Source of the DNA: Alteromonadaceae bacterium 2753L.S.0a.02
GTDB taxonomy: Bacteria > Pseudomonadota > Gammaproteobacteria > Pseudomonadales > Cellvibrionaceae
Assembly: GCA_007827375.1 (NCBI GenBank)
Contig: VISH01000002.1
Span: forward strand, 496,001-560,000
Length of the DNA: 64,000 nt
Reading direction: 5' to 3'
The notes under the pieces were generated by a model. The model was not told where the DNA came from and made no database searches. It saw only the letters and a program-made list of their open reading frames with translations. Both the position numbers and the translations under genes were made by a program. Positions 1 to 8,265 of this stretch are shown one piece after another (the first letter of the stretch is position 1; the number at the start of each line of letters is the position of its first letter).

Positions 1-1
1 C

Positions 2-1423
2 AGTTCGAGCAGTTCCAGCAGCTCAACGACAACTTCTTCCAGCGGTGGCTTCAGCGTTGACGGCAGCGGTAATATCACCAGGAATGGTCAAATATTCCCA
101 ATGCACTGTGGTTCCTGGTTTGGTCTGGAAGGTCGTCACGAACCCTCAGATGATCCTGACAACCCCAGTGGTGCGCCCATGGAACTTTATATCGGCAATG
201 TATTCTGGGCCGATAATCACGACCGTACCATTGAGCAAACTATGGAAGAAATTACCGCTCGCGGCATTAACGTCATTCGCTTCCCGATCGCACCGCAAAC
301 GCTCGATCCGAATGATCCGCAAGGTCGTCCGCCTTACATGAAAAACTACGAGCCACTGCGTCAGGATAACGCCCGTCAGGCTATGGAAGACTTTATTGTG
401 CTGGCCGATCAATACGACTTGCAGGTTATGCTCGATATACACTCCTGTTCCAACTATGTCGGATGGCGCGCTGGCCGTTTTGATGCGCGTCCGCCCTACG
501 TAGACAATGAGCGCGAAAATTACGACTTTATGCGTGAAGATTATTCGTGTGCGGCTTCTGGCAACCCCAGTAGCGTTACCGACATCGACGCGTATAACAA
601 GCAGGCGTGGTTGGCAGACTTGCAAGAGCTGGCAGGTCTGTCTGCCCAGTTGGGAGTGGATAACATCATCGGTATCGATATTTTCAACGAGCCATGGGAT
701 TACACCTGGGCAGAGTGGAAGGCCAATATCGAAGATGCCTATGCCGCGATCAGTCAGGTAAATCCCGATATACTCATATTTGCACAGGGCATTTCCGCTT
801 CAGCAGGCAATCAGGATGGCAATCCGGATGACAAAGTAGAAGTTCCTCACGGTGATGAATTCAGCAACCCGAACTGGGGTGAAAACCTCTACCCGGCTGG
901 TGATGATCTGCCCAATGTACCGCAATCAAAACTGGTATTTTCACCCCACACCTACGGTCCATCGGTGTTTGTACAGCGCATGTTTATGGACCCAAGCCAA
1001 CCGGAATGTGAAGGCCTCGAAGGTGATGAAGCCGGTGACAATGAATGCAACATTGTGATTGATCCGAGCATCCTGCGTCCCGGTTGGGAAGAGCACTTCG
1101 GCTATCTGCGCGATATGGGCTATGCGGTCGTTGTCGGTGAGTTTGGTGGTCTCTTCAACTGGCCAGACGGCTCAAGCGAGCGAGATATCGCCCGTTGGGG
1201 ATACATCAACGACAATGTTGATGAACAGTGGCAGAACGCTTTTGTCGACTACATGGCATCGAAGAACATCGAAGCTTGTTATTGGTCAATTAACCCAGAG
1301 TCTGGTGATACCGGTGGGCTCTATTCACACGCCTACGACCCCATTAGCAATACTGCAGGTTGGGGAACCTGGACCGGGTTCGAAGAAGGCAAGTGGAGCA
1401 TGTTGAACCGCCTGTGGAATTAA
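2..1423 (+). CDS. Secreted GH5 endoglucanase (cellulase), 5'-truncated by the window edge
   Basis: Glycoside hydrolase family 5, expected to hydrolyse internal beta-1,4-glucan bonds outside the cell. The reading frame is already open at base 2 and starts inside a Ser/Thr-rich linker, so the signal peptide and any upstream module lie outside the window. The catalytic domain begins near FSVDGSGNITRNG and runs to the stop. GH5 hallmarks are visible: the RGINVIRFPI strand, the acid/base region IDIFNEPWDY, and the nucleophile region VVVGEFGG. A YWSINPESGDTGG stretch near the C-terminus is also GH5-like. The order linker then catalytic domain means any binding domain would be N-terminal. A strong terminator follows 41 bases after the stop. 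I am confident of the family; substrate (cellulose rather than mannan or mixed glucan) is inferred from family resemblance and context. Confidence 0.9.
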   Translation, partial: SSSSSSSSTTTSSSGGFSVDGSGNITRNGQIFPMHCGSWFGLEGRHEPSDDPDNPSGAPMELYIGNVFWADNHDRTIEQTMEEITARGINVIRFPIAPQTLDPNDPQGRPPYMKNYEPLRQDNARQAMEDFIVLADQYDLQVMLDIHSCSNYVGWRAGRFDARPPYVDNERENYDFMREDYSCAASGNPSSVTDIDAYNKQAWLADLQELAGLSAQLGVDNIIGIDIFNEPWDYTWAEWKANIEDAYAAISQVNPDILIFAQGISASAGNQDGNPDDKVEVPHGDEFSNPNWGENLYPAGDDLPNVPQSKLVFSPHTYGPSVFVQRMFMDPSQPECEGLEGDEAGDNECNIVIDPSILRPGWEEHFGYLRDMGYAVVVGEFGGLFNWPDGSSERDIARWGYINDNVDEQWQNAFVDYMASKNIEACYWSINPESGDTGGLYSHAYDPISNTAGWGTWTGFEEGKWSMLNRLWN

Positions 1424-1464
1424 ACTTCATAGGCAAACTGGTTTCTTAACTCCAGTAAGTGAGG

Positions 1465-1499
1465 GCCCGGGGGAGTATTTCTCCTCCGGGCTTTTTTTG
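1465..1499 (+). terminator. Rho-independent terminator after the GH5 gene
   Basis: An 11-pair stem (1465-1475 with 1481-1491, one G-T pair) with a 5-base loop is followed by seven T residues. It lies between the GH5 gene and the convergent hemerythrin gene. Confidence 0.9.
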
Positions 1500-1510
1500 T
1501 TAAGAGCACT

Positions 1511-1933
1511 CTAGGATGCTTTGCCGCGCGCAGCCTGATAGTTTTTCAGATGTTCGACCAGCTCGGCATCGTGACTACTGTTGTGGCGGGTAAACCAGTA
1601 AGGCAGTTGCTCGGTAACATAGGTACGGGCCATTAACACTGAGCCGCGTGCTACCATGGCGTGGATACTTTTAAGGTCCCGCAGCACACGTAAATGCTCA
1701 CTTAAGTGAGTTTCCATGCGCTCAGCCGGGTAATTGTAATGTCGCATCATGTGTTGTTCTGCGCCGAAATGTTCTTCAGCATGGGCCACCAGCGCGGCGA
1801 AAAGGCGAATAAATTCTGCGAGGTCGGCTTTTGCGAGGGCTAAAAGCAACTCAGCAAACTCCTGGTGGGAGCGATCTATGGTCTCATCCCCAAGGGCTTG
1901 CAGGGAAACCGGCTCACTTATCATAGCAGTCAT
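1511..1933 (-). CDS. Bacteriohemerythrin
   Basis: A single-domain, 140-residue oxygen-binding di-iron protein, probably cytoplasmic. All seven expected iron ligands can be placed: His23, His55, Glu59, His76, His80, His117 and Asp122, within the typical blocks HFGAEQHMM, HLSEH and HNSSHD. There is no signal peptide or extra signalling domain, so it is a stand-alone hemerythrin rather than an MCP or GGDEF fusion. A good Shine-Dalgarno site (AGGAG) precedes the ATG. Such proteins store or deliver O2 or sense it in microaerophilic bacteria; the role here is inferred. It converges on the GH5 gene and is probably monocistronic. Confidence 0.9.
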   Translation of the reverse strand: MTAMISEPVSLQALGDETIDRSHQEFAELLLALAKADLAEFIRLFAALVAHAEEHFGAEQHMMRHYNYPAERMETHLSEHLRVLRDLKSIHAMVARGSVLMARTYVTEQLPYWFTRHNSSHDAELVEHLKNYQAARGKAS

Positions 1934-2243
1934 AACTAACTCCTGTAGTCACTGTCTTCAATGTAGGTCTGCTTGAAAGATTTCCCTAACGCGCGGTGTG
2001 GGGAGGCGCGCAGTGCTTACACGTAAGGAAGTTTAGAGTATTTTGAAGCAGGCATTTTGCCTTGAGAGCGGTGGGCTGAACCGCTGCCCCTATTTACCGC
2101 AAATAGCGGCAGATACAGACTCATAAGCATATTAGCTTGATGGGTGCCAGCAGTACAAATTGATTGCGGCTATCGTCAAAATTTGCATGTTGATATATGT
2201 GCCGGCAAGGCATGTAATTACCTGCCTTGCCGGAATCTGGGGC
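1934..2243. other. Intergenic region with two inverted repeats
   Basis: No gene is seen. It holds a 12-bp stem with one mismatch (2084-2095 with 2101-2112, 5-base loop) without a T-tract, and the perfect hairpin listed separately beside yebG. The hemerythrin promoter should lie at the left end. Confidence 0.5.
2202..2233 (-). terminator. Perfect 11-bp hairpin just downstream of yebG
   Basis: Bases 2202-2212 pair perfectly with 2223-2233 around a 10-base loop, starting 10 bases past the yebG stop. There is no clear T-run on either strand, so it may be a 3' stabilising hairpin rather than a classical terminator. Confidence 0.5.
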
Positions 2244-2543
2244 TTAACCGGCGAGCGCGGTAAGCTTGGCCGGCTCTTTTGGGGGCTGTTTCGAGGGGGC
2301 TTTGTCGTCCTCCAAAAGCGCTTCAGGTTTGCCTTTGCAGGCTTTGACCAGGGCTTCACTGCGCTGTGCCAGCAATAAGCCAATGGCCTCGAGGTTCTCT
2401 TCACTAATGCCTTGTGTGTGAGACTCAATAAGTTGCGTAAGGTTGGCAGCTAATTCCAACATTTTGTCGTGCGCTTCCGCGGCTTTTTTATCTTCGAACA
2501 TACTTCCATCCCGGTCACATTTCCAAACGGCAATAACGGACAT
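2244..2543 (-). CDS. yebG: YebG family SOS-response protein
   Basis: A 99-residue protein with the characteristic YebG N-terminus (MSVIAVWKCDRDGSMFEDKKAAEAHDK) split by family convention into a Cys-containing start and a helical middle, ending in a Lys/Pro-rich tail. The tail (about residues 75-99, several KPP and PAK motifs) is low complexity and probably disordered. YebG is a DNA-damage-inducible protein whose biochemical role is poorly known. A perfect LexA-type box lies 35 bases upstream of the start, which supports both the identification and SOS control. It is divergent from the thioredoxin-like gene at 2694. Confidence 0.88.
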   Translation of the reverse strand: MSVIAVWKCDRDGSMFEDKKAAEAHDKMLELAANLTQLIESHTQGISEENLEAIGLLLAQRSEALVKACKGKPEALLEDDKAPSKQPPKEPAKLTALAG

Positions 2544-2577
2544 AACAAGCGAGCTCCAGTGGTAGGGTTACAAATAA

Positions 2578-2593
2578 CTGTTTGTATATACAG
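2578..2593 (-). promoter_or_regulatory. LexA (SOS) box upstream of yebG
   Basis: CTGT-N8-ACAG is perfectly matched, and the flanks extend it to TACTG(T)...(A)CAGTT on the yebG strand, with an alternating AT centre as in gammaproteobacterial SOS boxes. It lies 35 bp upstream of yebG and about 100 bp upstream of the divergent gene at 2694, which it might also influence. Confidence 0.88.
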
Positions 2594-2693
2594 TATCTCT
2601 CAGCTTGCTCTAAAAGTAAATGGGTTGGGAAATTTCGCTTGCTTAGGCTATGGTGCGCTTTCAACTCTCAGCCCGAAAATTATAGGAGCATCT

Positions 2694-3275
2694 ATGTCTC
2701 TCACTGAATCCACGATGATGGACTTGGGAACGCGCGCGCCACACTTCTCGTTGCTGTCCACTGATAACACTCAGGTGGCCTTGAGCGATTTTACAGACGC
2801 CAAGGCGCTGGTGGTGATTTTTATGTGCAACCACTGCCCCTACGTGATTCATATCTCTGCGGCGCTGGCACAACTGGCCGCTAGCTACCTGCCGAAGGGC
2901 ATCGCGTTTGTAGGAATTAACAGCAACGATGTCGAGGCTTACCCAGCAGACAGCTTCGAGAACATGAAGCGTGAAAAAGCATTACGTGGCTATCCGTTTC
3001 CTTACCTCTGGGATGAAACCCAAGCCGTGGCTAAAGCCTATGATGCCGCTTGTACGCCTGATTTGTATGTTTTCGATGGCGACCAAAAGCTGTTTTATCG
3101 CGGCCAGTTTGACGATACCCGTCCGCATCGCATTTCGTCGGGGAACTACGATTCCAGCGTTACTCCGTCAGATGGGGCGACTTTAGCGAGTGTATTAGAT
3201 GCTTTTTTGGCCGGAGAGGCTTTATCGGGTATGCAATATCCTTCAATGGGTTGCAATATAAAATGGCGAGCCTAA
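2694..3275 (+). CDS. Thioredoxin-like redoxin (AhpC/TSA-type fold) with CxxC
   Basis: A 193-residue cytoplasmic redoxin. An open frame extends further upstream, but the start chosen is the ATG at 2694 because TAGGAG lies 6 bases before it and homology-like sequence (DLGTRAPHFSL) begins just after. The redox motif CNHCPYV sits about 45 residues in, following the beta-strand ALVVIFM, and further thioredoxin-fold blocks are IAFVGINSND and a cis-Pro-type region ACTPDLYVFD. This combination is typical of the single-domain 'thioredoxin family protein' group related to TlpA/AhpC, likely a thiol peroxidase or disulfide reductase. No partner gene is adjacent. Exact substrate unknown. Confidence 0.85.
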   Translation: MSLTESTMMDLGTRAPHFSLLSTDNTQVALSDFTDAKALVVIFMCNHCPYVIHISAALAQLAASYLPKGIAFVGINSNDVEAYPADSFENMKREKALRGYPFPYLWDETQAVAKAYDAACTPDLYVFDGDQKLFYRGQFDDTRPHRISSGNYDSSVTPSDGATLASVLDAFLAGEALSGMQYPSMGCNIKWRA

Positions 3276-3522
3276 AACCTGTGTGCATAAATCACTCTAA
3301 ACGCCTGTTTTAAAAGAAATATTGCGTCTTTCCTCGTTTGTCGGCAAAATTTACAGTGTCGATTGTGTCACTGCTTTTATGTGATATAGCTCATTGTTTT
3401 TGTGTGCGTTTTTTTAGTTGGTCTGGTTATTGCTAATTTCGGCCGGATGGGAAATCAAAGACCATGGCGCATGGTTCATAACAATTATTCGAGGCGGACA
3501 AGTGATATACAGGAAAGGTGAA

Positions 3523-3744
3523 ATGGAAAAAACCTGGTACCGAACAGATCGGTGCTTTCGGGTTGGAGAAAACTGGTACATTGCAACACGTGAAGGCAAT
3601 GACATCGGTCCGTTCAAATCGCGTGTTACTGCCGAACGCTCTGCAGAGCGGCTGATTGCAATTCTGAAGGAAGAAGGGAAGGTCGATCCTTACACTCGGA
3701 AGTTGGTTCTCGAGGGAATTTGGGCCGATACCAACTTTGCCTAG
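3523..3744 (+). CDS. DUF6316 family small protein
   Basis: A 73-residue soluble protein of unknown function. An in-frame start exists at 3418, but the ATG at 3523 is preferred because AGGAAAGG precedes it and the conserved-looking sequence starts there (MEKTWYRTDRCF). The rest is GPFKSRVTAERSAERLI followed by a charged helix. The W/Y/F-rich first half, with NWYIATREG, resembles the DUF6316 group seen in Pseudomonas and Cellvibrionaceae. It converges on the DUF3301 gene. Confidence 0.65.
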   Translation: MEKTWYRTDRCFRVGENWYIATREGNDIGPFKSRVTAERSAERLIAILKEEGKVDPYTRKLVLEGIWADTNFA

Positions 3745-3821
3745 TAAGTCAGTTGAGGACGGTGTTGCTACTGTCCATTCAGATCGCCCATTACCGCAAG
3801 TTACCAATATCGTTGCAGCTT

Positions 3822-4181
3822 TTACAACAAAGGCTGTTCCTCGTGGCTCTGTTCAGTTTTGAAGGGAGCCAATTCCACTGCTTTAAGACGTTTTCCCACC
3901 ATTACCAGGCTACCTGGGTAGCGTGCATCGCCGAGAGTTGCGAATTCGAAACTGTAGGTGCGCTTGAGTGCGAACAGGGAATGCCGGCTGCGAGCGAACC
4001 CTATGCGTCGCAGCACCACGCTCTGGTCTAACAGCGTGACGCCGCGTTCCTGCGTATAGGACTTTGCCAGTGCGAGCGCCCGTTGACTGATCCCGAGATG
4101 GTGCCAGAGCGCAGCACCCAGCGCCACAACTAGCGCCCACAAAACAATATCTTCGAGTAAGATCACTGTCTGCTCTCTCAT
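3822..4181 (-). CDS. DUF3301 family membrane-anchored protein
   Basis: A 119-residue protein with one N-terminal transmembrane segment (about residues 8-26, ILLEDIVLWALVVALGAAL) followed by a basic cytoplasmic-type domain. Blocks such as LLDQSVVLRRIGFAR and YSFEFATLGDARYPGSLVMVGKRL are typical of DUF3301, a family conserved in gammaproteobacteria with no known function. The ATG at 4181 has no strong Shine-Dalgarno sequence. The short C-terminal tail (ELAPFKTEQSHEEQPLL) is not conserved in appearance. Confidence 0.75.
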   Translation of the reverse strand: MREQTVILLEDIVLWALVVALGAALWHHLGISQRALALAKSYTQERGVTLLDQSVVLRRIGFARSRHSLFALKRTYSFEFATLGDARYPGSLVMVGKRLKAVELAPFKTEQSHEEQPLL

Positions 4182-4297
4182 GTGGAGGTACTTTAAACTG
4201 CAAATATCGTAACATCTTTACGGTTTAGCGAGTGGTATGATCGCCGCTTCGAAAAATCGCAGTTACAGTCCCTGGCTCAAAGGAAGAGGAGTACAAA

Positions 4298-5167
4298 ATG
4301 AAATCCACCGTAACAAGGTTTTTAGCTTGCGTGTCGCTCGGGTTTGTAGGTGTCGTGAGCGCCCAAACTTCACCGCACATGGAGCAGATGCTCGCCATGA
4401 TGGATGCGCAGTATGAGCAAGGCTATTTCAAGGCGCCGGCTAAATGTTTGGGCGTTACTGAAAAAGCGATATTGGCCGCAACCAAGAAGAGTATGGCAGC
4501 GTGCTTCCCTGAAGATATAACCGCTGTCGATGATGATGTACTTGATGCCTGTATGGAAGCAAAAATGCTCAATAATCTCGGAGTTAGCGCTGCTAAAATG
4601 TCGCAGTGCAAACAGCAGTTGGGCGATACTCCGCAACAAGAGCAGGCGGCTGCAGAGCAGCACGCACTTGAAGCATTTTGGGAAAAGGTGGGTGATCGCG
4701 AACTCACCAATGCAGAGCAAGATGAATTACATAGGTTGAGCGAAGCTTTGGGGGATGCACAACGTGAACAGGCTTTGGCGGCGATAGAGTCCACCGCAGC
4801 GGCCCTGCGAAAAAGCGCGGCGGGTAGCGAAGCGAGCATAACTTTGCCGCTCTACCAAAACGCCACTATTGATGCGCACTACGATAAAGGGTACGACTTC
4901 GGTAATTTCAAAACCTTGCCGGTGGCGATGTTTTCAACGCAAGACCAACCCAAAGCGGTGTTAGCCTATTATCAGAAGAAATTACCCGGTTATAAATTCT
5001 ACGAGTTTGATGGCATTGGTTATATGTTGCTCGAAAAAGATCCTGGCGTTGATTTCGAGTTTACTGATTTTGCCGTCTATAAAAACCTGCCTCATGTGAT
5101 AATTGAAGATCTAAACCTCCAGGGGGCAGGAGCGAATACGCGTATATCGCTGTTTTATCGCAAATAA
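4298..5167 (+). CDS. Secreted two-domain protein of unknown function
   Basis: I do not recognise this 289-residue protein. A signal peptide is clear (about residues 1-22, ending VVSA-QT), and the Shine-Dalgarno GGAAGAGGAG is strong. The first half (to about residue 165) is helical, rich in Ala, Gln and Glu, with several Cys residues (KCLG, ACFPED, DACMEAK, SQCKQQ) that could form disulfides in the periplasm. The second half begins ITLPLYQNATIDAHYDKGYDFGNF and looks like a compact alpha/beta domain ending in LFYRK. YceH follows 32 bases later on the same strand, so the two may share a transcript, but no functional link is evident. Confidence 0.6.
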   Translation: MKSTVTRFLACVSLGFVGVVSAQTSPHMEQMLAMMDAQYEQGYFKAPAKCLGVTEKAILAATKKSMAACFPEDITAVDDDVLDACMEAKMLNNLGVSAAKMSQCKQQLGDTPQQEQAAAEQHALEAFWEKVGDRELTNAEQDELHRLSEALGDAQREQALAAIESTAAALRKSAAGSEASITLPLYQNATIDAHYDKGYDFGNFKTLPVAMFSTQDQPKAVLAYYQKKLPGYKFYEFDGIGYMLLEKDPGVDFEFTDFAVYKNLPHVIIEDLNLQGAGANTRISLFYRK

Positions 5168-5199
5168 TAAAATTAATACAAGAGAAAGACAGGCAAGCT

Positions 5200-5856
5200 A
5201 TGAAGCTAAACTCGTTGGAGACCCGTGTACTCGGTGTGTTAATGGAAAAAGCCGTGACCACTCCCGATCAGTATCCGTTATCGCTTAACGCGTTAACAAC
5301 CGGATGTAACCAAAAAACCAATCGTGAACCGGTCATGGATGTGAGCGAGAGCGAGGTCTTGGATGCGATCTCCACGCTGATCGAAAAATTACTGGTCTCC
5401 GAAGTGCGCTTTGGTTCGCGGGTTGCCAAATACCAGCACCGTTTCAGCGGCACCGAATTCGCCGAAGTGAAACTTAATAAAGCGCAGCAGGCAATTATCT
5501 GTTTAATGTTCCTGCGTGGCCCTCAAACTGCTGGGGAGCTGCGCTCGCGCAGTCAAAGGCTTTTCGAGTTCAACAATGTGCAGCAGGTGGAGGAAGCGCT
5601 CGCAGAGCTGGTTAAAAAAGACTATGTCTCACAACTTCCCCGCGAACCAGGCCGTCGCGAATCCCGGTTTATGCATTTGTTCGGCGATGCGGAAATACAA
5701 GCTGCGGAAGCAGCCGCACAAAGCAGCGCCCCTAAGGTAGCAGGCCACGGCGTAGCTACCGACAGTTCAGCAGCAGATGCGCTGGTATCGAGGTTGGAAT
5801 CGTTAGAAGCGCGTGTTACGGAACTCGAAGAAATGTTGAGCGAGCTTCTGAAATAG
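5200..5856 (+). CDS. yceH: YceH family protein (DUF480)
   Basis: A 218-residue cytoplasmic protein matching the YceH family: LSLETRVLG-type start (here NSLETRVLGVLMEK), the block PLSLNALTTGCNQKTNREPVM, and RGPQTAGELRSRSQRLFEF. The fold is two winged-helix domains (about residues 1-90 and 95-170), followed by an Ala/Ser-rich linker and a C-terminal coiled coil with leucine heptads (LVSRLESLEARVTELEEMLSELL). Its function is not established, though the winged helices suggest nucleic-acid binding. Start ATG at 5200 follows a purine-rich but weak ribosome site. Confidence 0.9.
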   Translation: MKLNSLETRVLGVLMEKAVTTPDQYPLSLNALTTGCNQKTNREPVMDVSESEVLDAISTLIEKLLVSEVRFGSRVAKYQHRFSGTEFAEVKLNKAQQAIICLMFLRGPQTAGELRSRSQRLFEFNNVQQVEEALAELVKKDYVSQLPREPGRRESRFMHLFGDAEIQAAEAAAQSSAPKVAGHGVATDSSAADALVSRLESLEARVTELEEMLSELLK

Positions 5857-5887
5857 TGGTGTAAAAACTGTTTTATTGGAATTATTC

Positions 5888-6901
5888 ATGTTCATCCAGG
5901 CGTCTTCCGCGTTAACCAGTCTCGGTGATAATCCCGAGATGATTCAGTGTGCATTGTCGAGCAATATTAGTGCTTATCAGGAATCGCCCCATCTGAGCCT
6001 GTCAGGTGCGCCGATGCGTCTCGCTCCGGTAGATGAGTCTGCTCTCCCCCCCTTCCCAGACGCATTACGCGAATCCACAGATTTTAAGTTGCCTTTGCAG
6101 CAGCGTTTGTTCCAATTGTGTCTGGGTGCGCTTTCTGATGAATTTGTTAAGGGCATGCAGGATTTAGCAGTGCCAGTGCTTTTAGCTGTGCCTAAGATGC
6201 CTGTCGCAAGTTTACAAGTAGACGTTTCTCTGGGATTTATTAAGGCCCTTGGTGAAACTGTGGGTCTGAAATTGGATCTCCAGGCAAGTCAAGCGCGAAT
6301 GTGCGGTCGAGCCGATGCCTTGGAATTATTAATGGCTGCACAGGACCTATTTCGTAAAGGCTATGATTATGTTCTGCTCGGCGCGGTAGATAGTTATATC
6401 GATACCGCGCTGTTGGGGTTGTTCGATAAACAGGAACGCCTGCTCACCAGTGCGCGGATGCAAGGCTTTGTACCAGGCGAAGGTGCTGCGTTTATTCTCT
6501 TAGCCAAACAATCCAATACTGCCAATGTGTGTGTACTTGGAATGGGCGTCGCGCAGGAACCCGGCGGTATTTACAGTGACCTTCCCAATTTGGGCGATGG
6601 TTTGAGCAAAGCGATTGAGACTGCAATAGTGAATAATAACAGCGTTGATCACCTGCATCATTCCATGAACGGCGAAGCTTACTGGGTAAAGGAATTGGGG
6701 GTGGCAATGATACGAAACTCTGAGGTTCTCGGCGAGAATATGACTTTACATCATATCGCCGAGGGTACCGGTGATCTTGGTTGCGCTTATGGTATGGTTA
6801 ACTTGAGTTTACTCTGCCACGCGGCCTCGGGCACTCATTGTATCGCTGCTGCTTCTGACGACAACAGCCGCGCGGCAATCACCGTTGCGGTAAAAAAATA
6901 A
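5888..6901 (+). CDS. Thiolase-fold, beta-ketoacyl-synthase-like protein of an effector cassette
   Basis: A 337-residue protein with a degenerate ketosynthase/thiolase fold. ATG at 5888 is chosen (GGAA 6 bases upstream) over an in-frame TTG at 5876. The clearest motif is GFVPGEGAAFILL, near-identical to the GxVxGEGA segment of ketosynthases; GYDYVLLGAVDSYID matches the strand after the nucleophile helix. A Cys sits at ARMCGRADALELL, roughly where the catalytic Cys is expected, but the usual His-containing GTGT and GHxxxA motifs are not visible. Length is short for an active KS. Similar thiolase-like genes sit beside type VI secretion effectors (for example in Pseudomonas DUF2169/PAAR loci), so a chaperone or adaptor role for the next gene is more likely than lipid synthesis. 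That is inference. Confidence 0.7.
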   Translation: MFIQASSALTSLGDNPEMIQCALSSNISAYQESPHLSLSGAPMRLAPVDESALPPFPDALRESTDFKLPLQQRLFQLCLGALSDEFVKGMQDLAVPVLLAVPKMPVASLQVDVSLGFIKALGETVGLKLDLQASQARMCGRADALELLMAAQDLFRKGYDYVLLGAVDSYIDTALLGLFDKQERLLTSARMQGFVPGEGAAFILLAKQSNTANVCVLGMGVAQEPGGIYSDLPNLGDGLSKAIETAIVNNNSVDHLHHSMNGEAYWVKELGVAMIRNSEVLGENMTLHHIAEGTGDLGCAYGMVNLSLLCHAASGTHCIAAASDDNSRAAITVAVKK

Positions 6902-6914
6902 TAGGAAATTTGCT

Positions 6915-7640
6915 ATGACAGAAATAGGTGAAGGCATTGCGATTCCGCGGATGCGCATGAAGCAGAAAGACACCTGTATCTTCTGTGGCAAGGCCGAACA
7001 TGAGTTTCCCAAGCGGGATAAAATCAAGGCGACCGGCTGGAAGCGAAAAAAAATATCAGGTGTGGGAGGTAACTTTGAATCCAAGAAAAAAAACCTGTAT
7101 CCCAATCAAAAGTCACCGCCTAGCGTTTACCGCTCCGAAGGTCATCACTGTCTCGCGTTTAGCTCGTTTATAGTCGACGCCCGAAATTCTCCAAAAGATC
7201 GTTTCGCTGCGCTGAATCACTATTTGAAGGAAGAAGGTTACGACCCCAATAATATGAATAATCGTATTGATCTTCCTGGCCGCAAGGCAAAAGACGACGA
7301 TGACCTTATTGCGCAATTTAAGGAATTTGAAAAAGCGGTGGTGGCCAGTAAGCCGCTGCAGTTGCACATCGGTGGTCATGCTGATGAGTTTATGAGTGCA
7401 TCTAACGTAATGATTCGCGATATTTGCAATGCGTTAAAAGATGGTGAATGGTGCGATGAACCAGACGATAGCTTTAAAGAAGTTATTATGAAAAAAATTG
7501 AGCAGGCGGAAGATAAGGCGTTCAAGAAAACTGCAGGGGCTATAAGCCCGTGGATATGCCATCCCGTGCCGCTGCGAGACGCTGAAGCCTATGTTATGGA
7601 AAAGCGTAATTTGCCTGCAATCACTTATCCCAAATTGTGA
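6915..7640 (+). CDS. Putative HNH/AHH-superfamily nuclease toxin (GHH variant)
   Basis: A 241-residue protein with the look of a polymorphic-toxin nuclease. The motif EGHHCLAFSSF (His77-His78) matches the [A/G]HH core of AHH/HNH nucleases. It is followed by the family's usual helix-plus-asparagine segment (LNHYLKEEGYDPNNMNNRIDLPG) and a later conserved His region (LHIGGHADEFM). The N-terminus has CxxC...H (Cys21, Cys24, His29) that may bind zinc. No signal peptide, PAAR, VgrG or Rhs part is present, so delivery would need a partner. It begins 13 bases after the KS-like gene (TAGGAAA ribosome site) and is followed by an Imm11-like gene, the usual toxin then immunity order. DNase activity is inferred. 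Confidence 0.75.
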   Translation: MTEIGEGIAIPRMRMKQKDTCIFCGKAEHEFPKRDKIKATGWKRKKISGVGGNFESKKKNLYPNQKSPPSVYRSEGHHCLAFSSFIVDARNSPKDRFAALNHYLKEEGYDPNNMNNRIDLPGRKAKDDDDLIAQFKEFEKAVVASKPLQLHIGGHADEFMSASNVMIRDICNALKDGEWCDEPDDSFKEVIMKKIEQAEDKAFKKTAGAISPWICHPVPLRDAEAYVMEKRNLPAITYPKL

Positions 7641-7648
7641 GACCGCCT

Positions 7649-8239
7649 ATGGCCTATAAGATTTTGTGCCCAGATACTGAAGTTGCTCCTGATATCACAT
7701 TAACCGACAACGGCTCCTGTTTCGAAATGATTTGGGAAACCGGGCACCTTATTGATCCTGCAGAGTATGATCTAACACGGTTAGAATTTGTTTGTGAAAC
7801 TTTAGCAGCTGGTCGCTTGCCTGATTACGCCGTTAGCGACCTCGGTTGCCCGGTTGTTTCAGAAAAATTTAAAAATCTGTTGGAGGGGCTTGGCATAAAA
7901 AATATTCAATATTTCCCTGCTTCGCTGGCAGAAAATACGGGAGCTGCTCCGAAACCTGGTTTTTATGCTGCCAATATTATCGGCTTGGTGGATATTATCA
8001 ATCTGGATGAATCTGAGGCCGATGTTATGGAGCGCCGCGGAAAAATCAGTGTGTTCAGCATCGATGAGCTAGTACTCAACGAGGTGCCTCCATCAGCGGG
8101 TGAGATTTTCCGCGCGCGCTATTTCAGCCGCTTGCTGTTGGCGGGCGATAAATTGGTTGATTGTGTCGCTTCTCAGGGTATTGCCGGTGTGCGTTTTGTC
8201 ACTGCCGAAAAGTGGGATGGTATTAACGGCGAAAAATAA
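7649..8239 (+). CDS. Imm11 / DUF1629-like immunity protein
   Basis: A 196-residue soluble protein resembling the DUF1629 (Imm11) immunity family, the same family described as partner of a nuclease toxin in Myxococcus xanthus kin discrimination. Supporting blocks are the acidic N-terminal part, YFPASLAENTG, and the C-terminal VLNEVPPSAGEIFRARYFSRLLLAGDKL. Net acidic composition suits neutralising a basic nuclease. An in-frame GTG at 7637 overlaps the toxin stop codon (GTGA) and would add four residues; the ATG at 7649 is preferred but neither has a strong ribosome site, so translation is probably coupled to the toxin. It is followed by an overlapping methyltransferase gene. Confidence 0.72.
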   Translation: MAYKILCPDTEVAPDITLTDNGSCFEMIWETGHLIDPAEYDLTRLEFVCETLAAGRLPDYAVSDLGCPVVSEKFKNLLEGLGIKNIQYFPASLAENTGAAPKPGFYAANIIGLVDIINLDESEADVMERRGKISVFSIDELVLNEVPPSAGEIFRARYFSRLLLAGDKLVDCVASQGIAGVRFVTAEKWDGINGEK

Positions 8240-8265
8240 TGCTAAACGAGGGGGACACGTTAGCA

